Shown here: in pieces, positions 43,075-53,600 of the stretch
How the letters are laid out: each line of letters begins with the position of its first letter
How positions within the stretch are numbered: the first letter of the stretch is position 1
Source: Acanthosepion esculentum
Lineage: Eukaryota > Mollusca > Cephalopoda > Sepiida > Sepiidae
Direction of reading: 5' to 3'
Assembly: GCA_964036315.1 (NCBI GenBank)
Contig: OZ038517.1
Coordinates: 19,619,386-19,683,385, forward strand
DNA: 64,000 bases
The notes under the pieces: generated by a model
The model's input: the letters and a program-made list of their open reading frames with translations, nothing else
Databases searched by the model: none
Told to the model about the DNA's origin: nothing
Program-made: the position numbers and the translations under genes

Positions 43075-44455
43075 TTACTATAGGAATGCATTTGAAAATG
43101 ATTTTTACTATAGGAATGCATTGGAAATGAATTGACTATGGGAATACATTGGAAAAGGATTTTTATTATAGGAATGCATTGGAAAATGATTTTTACGATA
43201 GGAACGCATTGGAAAATGATTTTTACGATAGGAATACATTGGAAAAGGATTTTTATTATAGGAATGCATTGGAAAAGGATTTTTACTATGGGAATGCATT
43301 GAAAATGATTTTTACTATAGGAATGCATTGAAAATGATTTTTACTATAGGAAAGCATTGGAAAATGATTTTTACGATAGGAATGCATTGGAAAATGATTT
43401 TTACGATAGGAATACATTGGAAAAGGATTTTTATTATAGGAATGCATTGGAAAAGGATTTTTACTATAGTAATGAATTGGAAAAAGATTTGTTCTATAGG
43501 AATGCATTGGAAATGGTTTTTTACTATAGGAATGCATTGGAAAAGGATTTTCACTATAGGAATTCATTGGGAAATGATTTTTACTATAGGAATGCATTGG
43601 AAATGGTTTTTTACTATAAGAATGCATTGGAAATGGTTTTTTACTATAGGAATGATTTTGGAAAATGATTTTTACTATAGGAATTCATTGGAAAAGGATT
43701 TTTACTATAGGAATGCATTGGGAAATGATTTTTACGATAGGAATGCATTGGAAAAGGATTTTTACGATAGGAATGCATTGGAAAAGGATTTTTACTATAG
43801 GAATTCATTGGGAAATGATTTTTACTATAGGAATGCATTGGAAATGGTTTTTTACTATAAGAATGCATTGGAAATGGTTTTTTACTATAGGAATGATTTT
43901 GGAAAATGATTTTTACTATAGGAATTCATTGGAAAAGGATTTTTACTATAGGAATGCATTGGGAAATGATTTTTACGATAGGAATGCATTGGAAAAGGAT
44001 TTTTACTATAGGAATTCATTGGAAAAGGATTTTTACGATAGGAATACATTGGAAAAGGATTTTTATTATAGGAATTCATTGGAAAAGGATTTTTACGATA
44101 GGAAAGCATTGGAAAATTGTTTTTACTATAGAATTTGAATAGGAAAATGATTTTTAATATAGGAATGCACTTCAAAATGACATTTACTAGAGGAATGCAT
44201 GTGAAAATGATTTTTACTATAGGAATGCATCGGAAAATGATTTTTACTATAGGAATGCATTGGGAAATGGTTTTTACTATAGGAATGCATTGGGAAATGG
44301 TTTTTACTATAGGAATGCATCGGAAAATGATTTTTACTATAGGAATGCATTGGAAATTGTTTTTTACTTTAGGAATGCATGTGAAAATGATTTTTACTAT
44401 AGGAATGCATTGCAAATTGTTTTTTACTATAGGAATGCATTGGAAACTGATTTTC
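43075..44455. repeat. 30-bp minisatellite, ~45 units, open on both strands
   Basis: The unit is GGAATGCATTGGAAAATGAT followed by TTTTACTATA (30 bases, ten codons). Plus frames read FTIGMHWKMI-type decapeptides and minus frames read MHSYSKNHFP-type decapeptides, because 30 is divisible by 3 and the unit has no stop in those frames. Occasional 29- or 31-base units shift the frame. A block of eight units (240 bases) is duplicated: 43555-43660 onward repeats at 43795-43900 onward with the same rare variants. I find no start context, signal peptide or flanking exon, so I do not call a gene. Confidence 0.9.
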
Positions 44456-44459
44456 CAAA

Positions 44460-44592
44460 TGTGCCGCACACTGAGATCGTCCACCTCCAGACTGATAACA
44501 TCAGGAGGTCTAATTTCTGACAAATCAACCGTAGTGAAATTCGAACCTGGGTCTCATGGTTAGAAAGCGGATGTTCTAACCACTCGACCATA
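44460..44592 (-). mobile_element. tRNA-derived SINE head, clean A and B boxes
   Basis: The minus strand reads TGGTCGAGTGGTTAGAA (A box), then CCATGAGACCCAGGTTCGAATTTC (B box) at tRNA spacing, from 44590 down to about 44531. A SINE body (CCTCCTGATGTTATCAGTC, then GGACGATCTC and GTGTGCGGCACATTT) runs to the minisatellite edge at 44460. Better preserved than the other SINE heads in the window. Confidence 0.75.
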
Positions 44593-44696
44593 TATATATA
44601 TATATTTGTGCATATCTGTCGGTTTGTGCTACTATTCGCTGGCTATCAACAGATCTCCTCCTTTACCATTCTGAAGAGATACATGAGATACTAACG

Positions 44697-45005
44697 GTTC
44701 ACTATTTACATTATTCGGACTATTGTCCTCATCTTTGTTGCCATATTTATCACAACGTTTCGGCCGATGTACGCTCCGGCCTTCTTCAGGTGGTTGGAAT
44801 GTCGAACTGAACCCTTTATTTCGCTCGCTGGGGTAGACTGTTCTAGTTCCACGTGCCATGTTTAATGGATGTCAGTTATCAGTTATCTCCTGTTAATTCA
44901 CCTCTCCAAGTTCTCCACTAACTTAACTAGGTATTGAAGTCAAAACTCTTTGGGTCCTGTCACTGGATCTAACCAACGCCTTTATCCACTGTGCCATGTG
45001 TCCTT
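44697..45005 (-). mobile_element. tRNA-derived SINE, near full length
   Basis: Minus order: head (GGACACATGGCACAGTGGAT, then GACTTCAATACC), body, GAAGAAGGCCGGAGCGTACA, CGGCCGAAACGTTGTGATAA and part of one tail unit. It is head-to-head with the plus-strand tail array that starts at 45007. Confidence 0.85.
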
Positions 45006-45006
45006 A

Positions 45007-45800
45007 AGGCCAGAGCGTACAACAGCAGAAAAGTTGTGATAAATATGAAAGATACTGAAAGGCCGAAACGTTGTAATAAATATGGCAACAAAGATGAGGA
45101 CAATAGTCCGAATAATGTAAATAGTGTACATAATACCTCATCTCAGAAATATAGACAGATACTAAAGGGCTGAATCGTTGTAATAAATATGGCAACAAAG
45201 ATGAGGACAATAGTCCGAATAATGTAAATAGTGTACATAATACCTCATCTCAGAAATATAGACAGATACTGAAAGGCCGAAACGTTGTAATAAATATGGC
45301 AACAAAGATGAGGACAATAGTCCGAATAATGTAAATAGTGTACATAATACCTCATCTCAGAAATATAGACAGATACTGAAAGGCCGAAACGTTGTAATAA
45401 ATATGGCAACAAAGATGAGGACAATAGTCCGAATAATGTAAATAGTGTACATAATACCTCATCTCAGAAATATAGGCAGATACTGAAAGGCCGAAACGTT
45501 GTAATAAATATGGCAACAAAGATGAGGACAATAGTCCGAATAATGTAAGTAGTGTACATAATACCTCATCTCAGAAATATAGACAGATACTGAAGGGCTG
45601 AATCGTTGTAATAAATATGGTGACAAAGATGAGGACAATAGTCCGAATAATGTAAATAGTGTACATAATACCTCATCTCAGAAATATAGACAGATACTGA
45701 AGGGCTGAATCGTTGTAATAAATATGGTGACAAAGATGAGGACAATAGTCCGAATAATGTAAATGGTGTACATAATGCCTCATCTTAGAAATATAGACAG
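45007..45800 (+). repeat. 107-bp SINE-tail array, 7 units
   Basis: Repeats of GGCCGAAACGTTGTAATAAA, TATGGCAACAAAGATGAGG, GTCCGAATAATGTAAATAG, CATAATACCTCATCTCAG. No SINE head in this orientation, so the array stands alone like a satellite. Confidence 0.9.
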
Positions 45801-46189
45801 ATACCGTTTAAAATCAATTAATACCTTATCAGCATTTATTACTCACCGACATTCGGCTTCCTTCGTCCACCTCTCCTACAACCCATTCTTTCTACGATCA
45901 TCCAGGAAATCCGTGCGTGGCCTGTAAGTTTAGTTGTCTGCATAAAAATATCACGACACTCCCGATATATGATATTTTAAATGCTGATATTAGCCGTTTC
46001 ATTATGAAGAAACATTCTGAATTCATTGACCTAACAGCCAAACAGTTAAACTCGACTTCGCTCGGGCTGGGATCAAAGTGTAGTATCTGTTCTCAGATCA
46101 CTTGCTTTGTCGGCCTTTTCGCTGACAGTCTCACTTGATATTTGCCGGGTGTAGAGATTCGCCTTTGCGCTGGTGGTGTCATGGCTACG

Positions 46190-46320
46190 ACTAGCTTGGA
46201 CCGGCCTGGACCAGCTATGACAAGCCAAGACTAGCTCTGACCACCTTAGACAAGCTAAGACAACCTATAACTATCTTAGACCAGCTTGGACAAGCTATGA
46301 CCAGCCAAGACCAGCGGCCC
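46190..46320. repeat. Degenerate short tandem repeat (GACCAGCTATGACAAGC)
   Basis: Runs of GACCAGCT/GACAAGCT/GACTAGCT spaced about 10-20 bases. No coding role seen. Confidence 0.6.
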
Positions 46321-46582
46321 TGGTGAAAACACTCGGGTCCCCACGTTAAAAACCGACCTTGTGTCACAACCTGGCTCAGTGTGTGTGTGGGGGGGGGGGG
46401 GGTCAAGTAATTACCTGGATCAAAGTGTAGTATCTGTTCTCCTCATCTCAAATGGTAATGCTAATAGTCATTTCCTTAAAAGGAAGCATTTAGCATTCAT
46501 TGGCCGAGCAACCAGTTCTACACATGTTACACTTTTCTTCATTCTCTGGCTATTGAACATGGATCAAAGTGTAGTATCTGTT

Positions 46583-46822
46583 AAGTCACCCAGTGACTGG
46601 AACAGTCGTTTAGACTGCTCTTTGCTGTCGAACTCTCCGCCTCGGCGGAGAGGAACTCGGACGAGCCTTTGCCGCAAGGCAAAGTTTCGTCCGGGGAGGT
46701 AGACAGTCCCTAAACCCGTGGGCATATTTTTGGCTGAGCCCACGGGCTCGGTGATCCCACATTAAGCCGGCCTTATGCCACATGCGACGCGTGTGTGTGA
46801 GTGTGGGAGGTTGTTAAATATT
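46583..46822 (+). repeat. GC-rich multi-hairpin element, copy 3
   Basis: A 240-base insert flanked by a 16-base direct repeat AAGTGTAGTATCTGTT (46567-46582 and 46823-46838). Hairpins in order: AGTCAC/GTGACT; CAGTC/GACTG; CTCTCCGC/GCGGAGAG; CGGACGA/TCGTCCG enclosing CTTTGCC/GGCAAAG closed by a GCAA tetraloop; CCCGTGGGC/GCCCACGGG. It ends CCGGCCTTATGCCACATGCG, then GGGAGGTTGTTAAATA. No ORF with known motifs. Confidence 0.7.
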
Positions 46823-46920
46823 AAGTGTAGTATCTGTTCTCCTCATCTCCAATAATAATATAAGCTGTTTCCTCATAAGGAAACATTCGGCATTCATTGA
46901 CCGAGCAACCAGATCTACTG

Positions 46921-47630
46921 TCAGTTAGAATTTCTAAAATCTTTCACTTAATACAATTTTTTTTCCTCAGGAAAATAGGTTCCTCAAATCCACTAACCTT
47001 TTTGCTCTTTCCAGTACTGATTGGAGTTTCCTTCCTAGCCTTACGTTAGAGTTTCTGTCGAACGCCACCATCTTGGTTATGTTGGTATTTTCTCTTCGAC
47101 TTACATGTGCTATCCATTTTTTGTTGTTGCTGCTGTTGGAAGTCCTCAGATTTCTGTTATCTGGTACAGGTCTTTCTTCGTGATTCTGTAGCGCCAGTCC
47201 ACGAGTTTTGAAGAAGGATGGTATTCAATGAGACCTATACTGTTGAGACGCCTGAAACCATTGTAACCATGTGTCTGAGATTGTGGTGCAATTTCAGGAT
47301 AAGAAATCAGAGAACCGAGTTCGAATTCCAGTCGGGTGCGTTGCCATTCACTCACTTACAAATATACTAGGGAAATGTACGAATCCATTTCTTCGTTCCC
47401 CGACTATGGGTTAAATAGTGGGTCCTATAGTCTTGGCTGGCAACCAATCTACAGCAAAGAAAGAAACGGCAACCAACGACGGAGAAAATCTTCTGCCTGG
47501 CCAATCATGAAAGAGACATGACCGCCCAAGCAGTTTATCACAATGGCACTAAACTGACTGAATTGTACTGAGATATGGAAGAGAATTGTAGCTTATAACG
47601 CTTCATTCAGCTGAGAATAGTTTAGTACAA
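46921..47630. other. Unassigned, possible retroelement scraps
   Basis: Contains a B-box-like GAGTTCGAATTCC at about 47318 without a matching A box that I can defend. No gene supported. Confidence 0.4.
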
Positions 47631-47633
47631 AAA

Positions 47634-48230
47634 TCTATCTATATAATACTAAAAGTCTGTGATTGCGTGTGTGATTGCCTGGTGCGTCCGTCCGGCACAT
47701 AATGATTTAAGATAATCTGATTTAAGTGAATAAGATTTTAAAATACGATTTGTTTATACAGTTAATATTTTTATATTAACTTTCTTGAAACAGACAATTT
47801 TTTAAATTAAAATGTTTTTAAGTTAAAGACAGGCACAATGAGATCCCACTTTGCTGTTTCGTCCAGTTGTTTGTAGAGTAATCATTTATATTTCAGCTTT
47901 TTTTAAACAAACAATATTTTAAATATTTAAACAATATTTTAAAGTTAATCCGATTGATAAAATATTTTAAATGAATAAGATTTAAAAATACGAGTTGTTT
48001 ATACACTAAGTATTTTCATTTTAACTTTCTTGAAACAGAGAATTTTTTTAATTAAAATATTTTTAAGTTTAAGACAGACACAAAGAGATCCCGCTTTGCT
48101 GTTTAGTCCAGTTATTTGTAGAGAAATTATTTATATTTCAGCTTTCTTTAAACAAACAATATTTTAAATATTTAAAAAAATATTTTTTGGCATATTTAAA
48201 ATTATTTTCAAGTAAATATGATATAAAAAT
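47634..48230 (+). repeat. ~245-bp tandem duplication, Helitron-like start
   Basis: Two units share TTGTTTATACA.T.A.TATTT, TTAACTTTCTTGAAACAGA and GAGATCCCRCTTTGCTGTTT (starts 47839 and 48084). Just upstream, ATCTATATAATACTAAAAGT at about 47638 resembles the 5' end common in Helitrons. No Rep/helicase or 3' CTRR hairpin was found, so the Helitron label is weak. 48230-48510 is unassigned AT-rich DNA. Confidence 0.45.
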
Positions 48231-49288
48231 ATTTTTTGGCATATGAAAAAATATTCAGTTAATCTGATTTAAAGTTCAAGTATATCCCGGAAATTCTATT
48301 TCCATTAAATGATGTAAAAAAAATCAGTAAAACATTAAACATGAACTTGTAAATCAGACCAATGATGACATGAATAAGTTTAAATATTTAGCTGAATCAA
48401 AATAAAATTAACTTTCATTTCAATGGAATGTTGAAATCAACTTCAATATTTTATAACATTAACCATCTGTTATCCAATGGGTCACAAGTTGTCTAGTAGA
48501 TACTATTATTGTGGTTTAGACCAGTGGTCGCTAACCGGTAGTGCACAGACCACTGGTAGTCCGTGTAAAACTTTTGATGGTTTGCAAAAAAATTGGGACA
48601 TTATTTCAATTTTTATGAAGCTTCAAATTAAAAAATGACGAGTAACAAAACATATTATGGGTGGTATATATGTTTAAGACCTTGTGTAATCTCGAAATAA
48701 ACACGAGAACACAAGTACACAAATGTGACATCATCCGGCCATAGCATAACTTAACATGACTTGAAAAGTCAAGTTCAATAATTGTTACTGAATAGTGTCA
48801 TACCATTACTGTTGATAACTAGTTACTGGATGGTTTACTAGTATACTTTTCTACAAACATGGCATAGCAACGGAGTAATAGCGGGATCTTCAAGAATCGG
48901 CTTACGTACCAGATACAAATTCATAAGCATTCGTACTCGAAAACTATTTTTGCAGAATATTAAAAAAAAAAAAAAAACTTGAATAAACTTCAAATTTTCA
49001 ATTTGTTTTATTTAAATAATTACACTATAACTTTGTTACCTTTTAATGGGTGAATTTCATATTACAGTAGAATCCCTGACAACCGGACTTTTGGATATGA
49101 GGAATTCGTTACAAAGTCCGGATATGAGTAGTTATATTTAGATTAAAATAAAAGAACTGAAATCAGGTTTAACATTTCTTTTCAATGTTTTATAGTAAAC
49201 AAAATAAGCTAATGGCGAGTGAAATATAACGGAATTGATTTTAAGGAAAAAGAAATAAATTATGTAATGTTAATGAAAATTCATTAAA

Positions 49289-49659
49289 TTAAGTATGCCA
49301 CGTATGCAGAACAAATAATGTAACGAGGATTTTATAATCGCTGTTGCATGATGATTCTTTCTCTTCTAATGGCATTCTCAACTTTTTCCGCATTTCGTTT
49401 TGCTTTTGTTCTTGAAATTTTTTAAACGAAAGACACTTTTTAATTCTGCGTGCGTTATTGCAATCGTCAAAGCTGAATGCTGGCTTTCTTTCCATAAAAC
49501 TGACAACCTTTTCAATAGCTTTTTGAATTTCAGACCAGGTTTCATCACAATCATGTTTTTATTTCCTTGTTCATTGTGACAGTGTGAACGTTGGAAAATA
49601 GTTTCTTTGGAAGATTTTATATCATACAATGTTGACTTTCCTGTGTTGAACTCAGCCAT
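49289..49659 (-). pseudogene. Pogo/Tigger transposase N-terminus
   Basis: These proteins start with CENP-B-like DNA-binding domains. The minus frame from 49659 reads AEFNTGKSTLYDIKSSKETI, matching the helix-turn-helix EF.VGKST.YDIKK.KE pattern. MKPGLKFKKLLKRLSVLWK and QHSALTIAITHAELK then follow, as in the second CENP-B-type domain. A shift near 49490 moves to another frame (MERKPAFSFDD..ARRIKK). The DDE catalytic domain is missing. Confidence 0.7.
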
Positions 49660-49934
49660 TAGTTACAATGAACTTTCACCAGCGTCTAGTCTGTTTAAAA
49701 TTTCCACTTTTTCCGAATACTCCAAAGTTTCCTCTTATTCCTATCATCTTTTGCACCAATACAAGAGTTTAGGGTGAAATAAGCATAAGCAATTATCCAA
49801 AGCAAATTTCCTGAAAAACAGAAATTTCAAATCAGTTTAATATCACCAAAATTGTTCAAATATACACATCAAAATCATCTCCGGGTATGCAGGATTCCGG
49901 ATAGAAGGTACTCCGAATATAAGGGATTACGTTT

Positions 49935-50520
49935 AGAGGGATTCCGGATATTAGGGATTACGTATATGAGGGATTCCGGATATAAGGGATTACGTATATG
50001 AGGGATTCCGGATATTAGGGATTACATATATGAGGGATTCCGGATATAAGGGATTACGTATATGAGGGATTCCGGATATATGGGATTACGTATATGAGGG
50101 ATTCCGGATATTAGGGATTACGTATATGAGGGATTCCATATATAAGGGATTACGTATATGAGGGATTCCGGATATTAGGGATTACGTATATGAGGGATTC
50201 CGGATATAAGGGATTACGTATATGAGGGATTCCGGATATAAGGGATTACGTATATGAGTGATTCCGGATATAAGGGATTACGGATATGAGGGATTCCGGA
50301 TATAAGGGATTACGTATATGGGGGATTCCGGATATAAGGGATTACGTATATGAGGGATTCCGGATATAAGGGATTACGTATATGAGGGATTCCGGATATA
50401 AGGGATTACGTATATGAGGGATTCCGGATATTAGGGATTACGTATATGAGGGATTCCGGATATAAGGGATTACGAATATGAGGGATTCCGGATATAAGGG
50501 ATTACGTATATGGGGGATTC
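49935..50520. repeat. 32-bp minisatellite within Tigger-like TIR
   Basis: About 18 units of GATTCCGGATATAAGGGATT plus ACGTATATGAGG. The unit is an extended form of the element's own terminal GGATTC..CCGGA sequence, and the last unit runs into the terminal GATTCTACTG. It is not a CRISPR: there are no variable spacers. Confidence 0.95.
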
Positions 50521-50924
50521 TACTGTAATAAAATAAGTTTTCCGATTATTATTATGTAAATGTATTTCTCTTTTCTTTTTTTCTTTTTCTAAATTCGAAT
50601 TAATGGGCGGACAAATTTAAAATTATATATTTAGTGGTCCGGTTCGTGACCGCTGGTTTAGACGAGGATTGTTCTTTAGTCAATCTCCAACAAGGTGGTT
50701 TACTTTGAAATATTACATTTCATGTGGCACAAGGCTAAAAAGGGGAGTGTGGAAAGGCTTTTCATCACTGATTATTTTACACCTAATCCAACACATACCA
50801 TAACACCGCATTTTCACAGGGTTCCTACTAAAGCACCCATGACATAAAACTACCCCAGAAATCTCACAGCTTATTATGTTTCTCTTGCCTACTCCCTTTA
50901 CGGTAAGCTCCATTTAAATAGTAT

Positions 50925-52810
50925 GATCACTGAAGTTAAGCAATATCGAGTCTGATCAGTATCTGGATGGGTGACTGCTTGTGAATACCAGGTGCTGTAA
51001 GCTTTGATGTGCAGATGGCATAAAGTATAATGGCTCGGAATTTAGTAAAGGCTTACGGTCACATCAGGTTGAAACATCGGTTCCTGTATGATCACTGAAG
51101 TTAAGCAATGTTGAGCCTGGTCAGTATCTGGATGGGTGACTGCTTGTGAATACCAGGTGCTGTAAGCTTTGATGTGCAGGTGGCATAAAGGATAATGGCT
51201 CGGAATTTAGTAAAGGCTTACGGTCACATCAGGTTAAAACATCGGTTCCTGTATGATCACTGAAGTTAAGCAATGTTGAGCCTGGTCAGTATCTGGATGG
51301 GTGACTGCTTGTGAATACCAGGTGCTGTAAGCTTTGATGTGCAGGTGGCATAAAGGATAATAGCTCGGAATTTAGTAAAGGCTTACGGTCACATCAGGTT
51401 GAAACATCGGTTCCTGTATGATCACTGAAGTTAAGCAATGTTGAGCCTGGTCAGTATCTGGATGGGTGACTGCTTGTGAATACCAGGTGCTTTAAGCTTA
51501 GATGTGCAGGTGGCATAAAGGATAATGGTTTTGATATTTCGTAAAGGCATACGGTCACATCAAGTTTAAACATCGGTTCCTGTATGATCACTGAAGTTAA
51601 GCAATGTTGAGCCTGGTCAGTATCTGGATGGGTGACTGCTTGTGAATACCAGGTGCTTTAAGCTTAGATGTGCAGGTGGCATAAAGGATAATGGTTTTGA
51701 TATTTCGTAAAGGCATACGGTCACATCAAGTTTAAACATCGGTTCCTGTATGATCACTGAAGTTAAGCAATGTTGAGCCTGGTCAGTATCTGGATGGGTG
51801 ACTGCTTGTGAATACCAGGTGCTTTAAGCTTAGATGTGCAGGTGGCATAAAGGATAATGGTTTTGATATTTCGTAAAGGCATACGGTCACATCAAGTTTA
51901 AACATCGGTTCCTGTATGATCACTGAAGTTAAGCAATATCGAGTCTGATCAGTATCTGGATGGGTGACTGCTTGTGAATACCAGGTGCTGTAAGCTTTGA
52001 TGTGCAGGTGGCATAAAGGATAATGGCTCGGAATTTAGTAAACGCTTACGGTCACATCAGGTTGAAACATCGGTTCCTGTATGATCACTGAAGTTAAGCA
52101 ATGTTGAGCCTTGTCAGTACCTAGATGGGTGACAACTTTTGAATACCAGGTGCTTAGATGTGCAGGTGGCATAAAGGATAATGGCTCGGAAATTAGTAAA
52201 GGCTTACGGTCGCATCATGTTGAAACATCGGTTCCTGTATGATCACTGAAGTTAAGCAATGTTGAGCCTGGTCAGTACCTGGATAGGTGACTGCTTGTGA
52301 ATACCAGGTGCTTTAAGCTTTGATGTGCAGGTGGCATAAAGGATAATAGCTCGGAATTTAGTAAAGGCTTACGGTCACATCAGGTTGAAACATCGGTTCC
52401 TGTATGATCACTGAAGTTAAGCAATGTTGAGCCTGGTCAGTATCTGGATGGGTGACTGCTTGTGAATACCAGGTGCTTTAAGCTTAGATGTGCAGGTGGC
52501 ATAAAGGATAATGGTTTTGATATTTCGTACAGGCATACGGTCACATCAAGTTTAAACATCGGTTCCTGTATGATCACTGAAGTTAAGCAATGTTGAGCCT
52601 GATCAGTACCTAGATGGGTGACAGCTTTTGAATACCAGGTGCTTAGATGTCCATGTGGCATAAAGGATAATGGCTCGGAAATTAGTAAAGGCTTACGGTC
52701 GCATCACGTTTAAACATCGGTTCCTGTATGATCACTGAAGTTAAGCAATGTCGAGCCTGGTCTGTACCTGGATGGGTGACTGCTTGTAAGTACCAGGTGC
52801 TATAAGCATA
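50925..52810 (+). repeat. 5S-rRNA-like tandem array, ~12 units of ~165 bp
   Basis: TTCCTGTATG starts at 51081, 51246, 51411, 51578, 51743, 51909, 52074, 52232, 52397, 52563 and 52721, with a partial first unit at 50927. Each unit carries a 5S-like 118-base part: GGCTTACGGTCACATCAGG (5' end), GATCACTGAAGTTAAGCAAT (A box), GGTCAGTATCTGGATGGGTG (C box), AATACCAGGTGCTGTAAGC (3' end). A 47-base spacer with TGCAGGTGGCATAAAGGATA follows. The internal promoter boxes are kept. After the 3' end there is only TTT or TTA, not the four or more Ts Pol III needs, and substitutions relative to animal 5S are many. More likely tandem 5S-SINE copies or pseudogenes than a working 5S cluster. Confidence 0.8.
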
Positions 52811-52819
52811 GCTGTTCGG

Positions 52820-53270
52820 GCGGTGCATTGGTTCTTTTAATGTACTGAAATATCTGGCAAGTGACATTTTTAATAAACGCAGATGTAACCCTGAAGGGAG
52901 TTTGTTTTTTGTGGAGAGAATTTAGCAGATAGTTTATGGCCCCATGGTGGCAACTACTCCAACGATAAATGTAAACACATGATTTTTTTATTTTTAGTCA
53001 TGATACTTCAGTGATCACAGTAAAAACAAAAACCACAAGAAGATATACGAGTTGAGGTCTCGGTTGAGCTTAAGACCTAATAGGCGATCAAGTCACGAGG
53101 TCTCCCTGAGGGAACATACGTTCATCGTGATCGACGAAAAATCCCCTTTCTTTTTATTTCAATAAGTGGGGAAAATTGAGCATGAACTTGAGTCGTATGC
53201 ATATTTCATGGCCTTCTTTACTCAGATGTCAAATATACGCGATGAAACTTCTGTATACATTCTGGCCTTT
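52820..53270. other. Unassigned stretch
   Basis: No ORF, repeat or RNA I can support. Confidence 0.5.
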
Positions 53271-53275
53271 GAAAC

Positions 53276-53600
53276 ACAGGGTGCGATGGATAAATTGTCG
53301 TCTAAATGATGCCAAAATGGAAAATAACGCTGACATGTCATTTTAACAGATATGCAAAGTGCAATCGGTAAAGTTGTCGTCTAAATGACGCAGAAACGAA
53401 AATAACGCTGGCATCTCATTTGAACAGATATACAGGGTGCGATGGATAAATTGTCGTCTAAATGACGCCAAAATGAAAAATAAATGACATCTCATTTTAA
53501 CAGATATACAGGGTGCGATGGATAAATTGTCGTCTAAATGATGTAAAAAAACAAAAAAATTAAAATAGCAATGACATCTCATTTTAACAGATATTTATCA
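53276..53600 (-). repeat. Tandem mariner terminus, 4 units of ~77 bp
   Basis: ACAGGGTGCGATGGATAAAT starts at about 53276, 53353 (degenerate), 53432 and 53508. Each continues TGTCGTCTAAATGA, then GACATCTCATTTTAACAGAT. The unit is the terminal region of the adjacent mariner-like element, repeated before its coding relic. Confidence 0.85.

Larger units (their letters stand above)
46065..46920 (+). repeat. U2-snRNA-like repeats, plus strand
   Basis: GATCAAAGTGTAGTATCTGT occurs at about 46073, 46421 and 46563, with AAGTGTAGTATCTGTTCTCC at 46823. U2 snRNA has GATCAAGTGTAGTATCTGTT, its branch-point-pairing region, so the match is almost exact plus one A. At 46085-46120 ATCACTTG, then TCGGCCTTTTCGCTGA resembles the U2 5' end. 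Intervening sequence includes TTTCCTTAAAAGGAAGC and TTGGCCGAGCAACCAG, shared with the 62 kb array. Confidence 0.7.
49065..50525. mobile_element. Tigger/pogo-like element nested in the hAT
   Basis: Ends CAGTAGAATCCCTGACAACC and GGGGATTCTACTG, each bordered by TA (49063-49064 and 50526-50527), the pogo/Tigger target. 1,461 bases. The left third holds a decayed transposase on the minus strand; the right third is a 32-bp minisatellite grown from TIR sequence. Confidence 0.9.
48522..50655. mobile_element. Non-autonomous hAT element with 8-bp TSD
   Basis: The left end CAGTGGTCGCTAACCGG and right end complement CAGCGGTCACGAACCGG form hAT-type TIRs. GTTTAGAC occurs exactly at 48514-48521 and 50656-50663, a perfect 8-base target duplication. 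Without the nested Tigger-like element it is about 670 bases, MITE-sized, with no transposase. Confidence 0.9.

Noticed and set aside
47318..47331. B-box-like GAGTTCGAATTCC as a tRNA or SINE head
   Set aside because: No A box or acceptor pairing at tRNA spacing.
47638..47660. Calling an autonomous Helitron
   Set aside because: Only a 5'-end-like string; no Rep/helicase frame and no 3' hairpin with CTRR found.
49935..50520. Regular ~32-bp repeats that look like a CRISPR array
   Set aside because: No variable spacers; units are contiguous and lie inside a eukaryotic transposon TIR. The 30-bp array at 43-44 kb fails for the same reason.
51046..51165. Calling each 5S-like unit a functional 5S rRNA gene
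   Set aside because: Missing T-run terminators and many substitutions; listed as a repeat array instead.
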